Shown: piece by piece, positions 63,463-64,000 of the stretch
How the letters are laid out: every line of letters begins with the position of its first letter
How positions within the stretch are numbered: the first letter of the stretch is position 1
Source: Hyalangium versicolor
GTDB taxonomy: Bacteria > Myxococcota > Myxococcia > Myxococcales > Myxococcaceae
NCBI RefSeq assembly: GCF_020103695.1
Contig: NZ_JAHXBF010000001.1
Coordinates: 62,001-126,000, forward strand
Direction: 5' to 3'
Length of the DNA: 64,000 nt
Program-made: the position numbers and the translations under genes
Notes under the pieces: model-generated
Told to the model about the DNA's origin: nothing
The model's input: only the letters and a program-made list of their open reading frames with translations
The model's database searches: none

Positions 63463-64000
63463 TCAGAAGGCCGTACCCACGCTCCCTCCGAGGAAGGTGT
63501 CATCCAGATAACCGCGGCGGAAGCGCATCAGCTCGAAGCGGAAGGACAGGCTCACCTTCTCGTTGAGCCGGGGACGGCCGCGGAAGCCGATCCCGTACTG
63601 CAGCAGCGGCTTCATGCCCTTGATGGGCGTGATCTCCTCACCGATGGTGAGGGAGGTGGTCTGGAAGGCGAAGCCACCGCCGAGCTGCCCGAAGATGCCA
63701 AACTTCTTCGCCTCGCCGAAGACGTACTCGTAGGCCGGCGCCACGCTGAAGTAGTGGCTGCGCGAGCTGCCGTGGATGAGCTCGGTGCCGTTGCTCAGGC
63801 CCGCCGTCATCCAGCGCACGTCCGCCCAGACCGTCTCGCGCAGCGGCTCGTTGTTGAGGAGGCGGCCGAACTCCCAGGTGAAGCGCAGGCCCACGCCGAC
63901 AGTGGCATCGGCGAACTTGCCCTGAGAGCTGTCCAGCAACATGGCGCCCAGGATGAGCTCGCCCGCGAGGCCCTTGTTCGGATCGTCATCGCCCGCGAGG
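63463..64000 (-). CDS. Outer-membrane beta-barrel protein (5' truncated by the window edge)
   Basis: The frame is open to the last base, so the N-terminus lies outside the window; 178 codons are visible. The sequence shows alternating strands (ADATVGVGLRFTWEFGRLL, SHYFSVAPAYEYVFG, FGIFGQLGGGFAFQTT, LLQYGIGFRGRPRL, KVSLSFRFELMRFR) and ends GGSVGTAF with a terminal aromatic, as in outer-membrane barrels. An internal ATG at 63942 is not likely to be the start because the preceding codons continue the same strand pattern. The function is unknown. Confidence 0.78.
   Translation of the reverse strand, partial: LAGDDDPNKGLAGELILGAMLLDSSQGKFADATVGVGLRFTWEFGRLLNNEPLRETVWADVRWMTAGLSNGTELIHGSSRSHYFSVAPAYEYVFGEAKKFGIFGQLGGGFAFQTTSLTIGEEITPIKGMKPLLQYGIGFRGRPRLNEKVSLSFRFELMRFRRGYLDDTFLGGSVGTAF

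Overview
The window looks like a piece of a myxobacterial chromosome (Cystobacterineae, i.e. Myxococcus/Stigmatella/Archangium/Cystobacter-like). The composition is very GC-rich with strong third-position GC bias. The gene content also fits: a eukaryote-like Ser/Thr kinase, a chemosensory operon with a CheA-receiver hybrid, many histidine kinases, many lipoproteins, a kelch-repeat lipoprotein, and a SitA/MXAN_0050-like kin-discrimination toxin with an Imm11 (MXAN_0049-type) immunity protein. This assignment is by family knowledge only; no 16S rRNA, tRNA or other RNA gene was recognised. The genes at both edges (1-2247 and 63463-64000) are truncated by the window.

Left part (1-19481). A tightly overlapping operon encodes an unknown secreted protein, a thioester alpha-2-macroglobulin and penicillin-binding protein 1C, a known periplasmic defence/repair pairing. 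Then come a glutaminyl cyclase lipoprotein, a TPR-methyltransferase, a PD40 lipoprotein with an apparent CTG start, a C39-like cysteine peptidase, an amidohydrolase lipoprotein, a secreted M28 aminopeptidase and a Ser/Thr kinase with a PEGA-like tail.

Middle (19507-47751). A six-gene, minus-strand chemosensory operon (CheW-CheR/TPR-CheW-MCP-CheA/REC-double REC) has Wsp-like composition but no CheB. It is followed by a golvesin-domain secreted protein, an unknown membrane protein, a Cip1-like lipoprotein, a three-gene two-component operon (REC; REC-PAS-HK; PAS-HK), a 14-unit kelch lipoprotein coupled to a TPR protein, four glycosyltransferases (three in one operon), a six-TM histidine kinase, a modular glycoside hydrolase and a HAD phosphatase.

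Right part (47840-64000). The most interesting stretch is a conflict island of about 10 kb. It holds (i) a Septu-like ATPase/HNH pair; (ii) a lipoprotein nuclease toxin followed by an Imm11-SUFU fusion immunity protein; (iii) a short remnant of a second, related toxin C-terminus; and (iv) a 1551-residue protein joining an intact calcineurin-like metallophosphoesterase, a STAND/NB-ARC ATPase and a long kinesin-light-chain-type TPR array. The last six and a half units of that array are nearly identical, mosaic 126-bp repeats. The phosphoesterase-STAND-TPR protein is the best candidate for an undescribed immune or surveillance system. Housekeeping-type genes then resume: an outer-membrane beta-barrel, recJ (with a predicted LexA box upstream), a threonine/serine dehydratase, a lipoprotein, a YHS-domain protein and a truncated outer-membrane protein.
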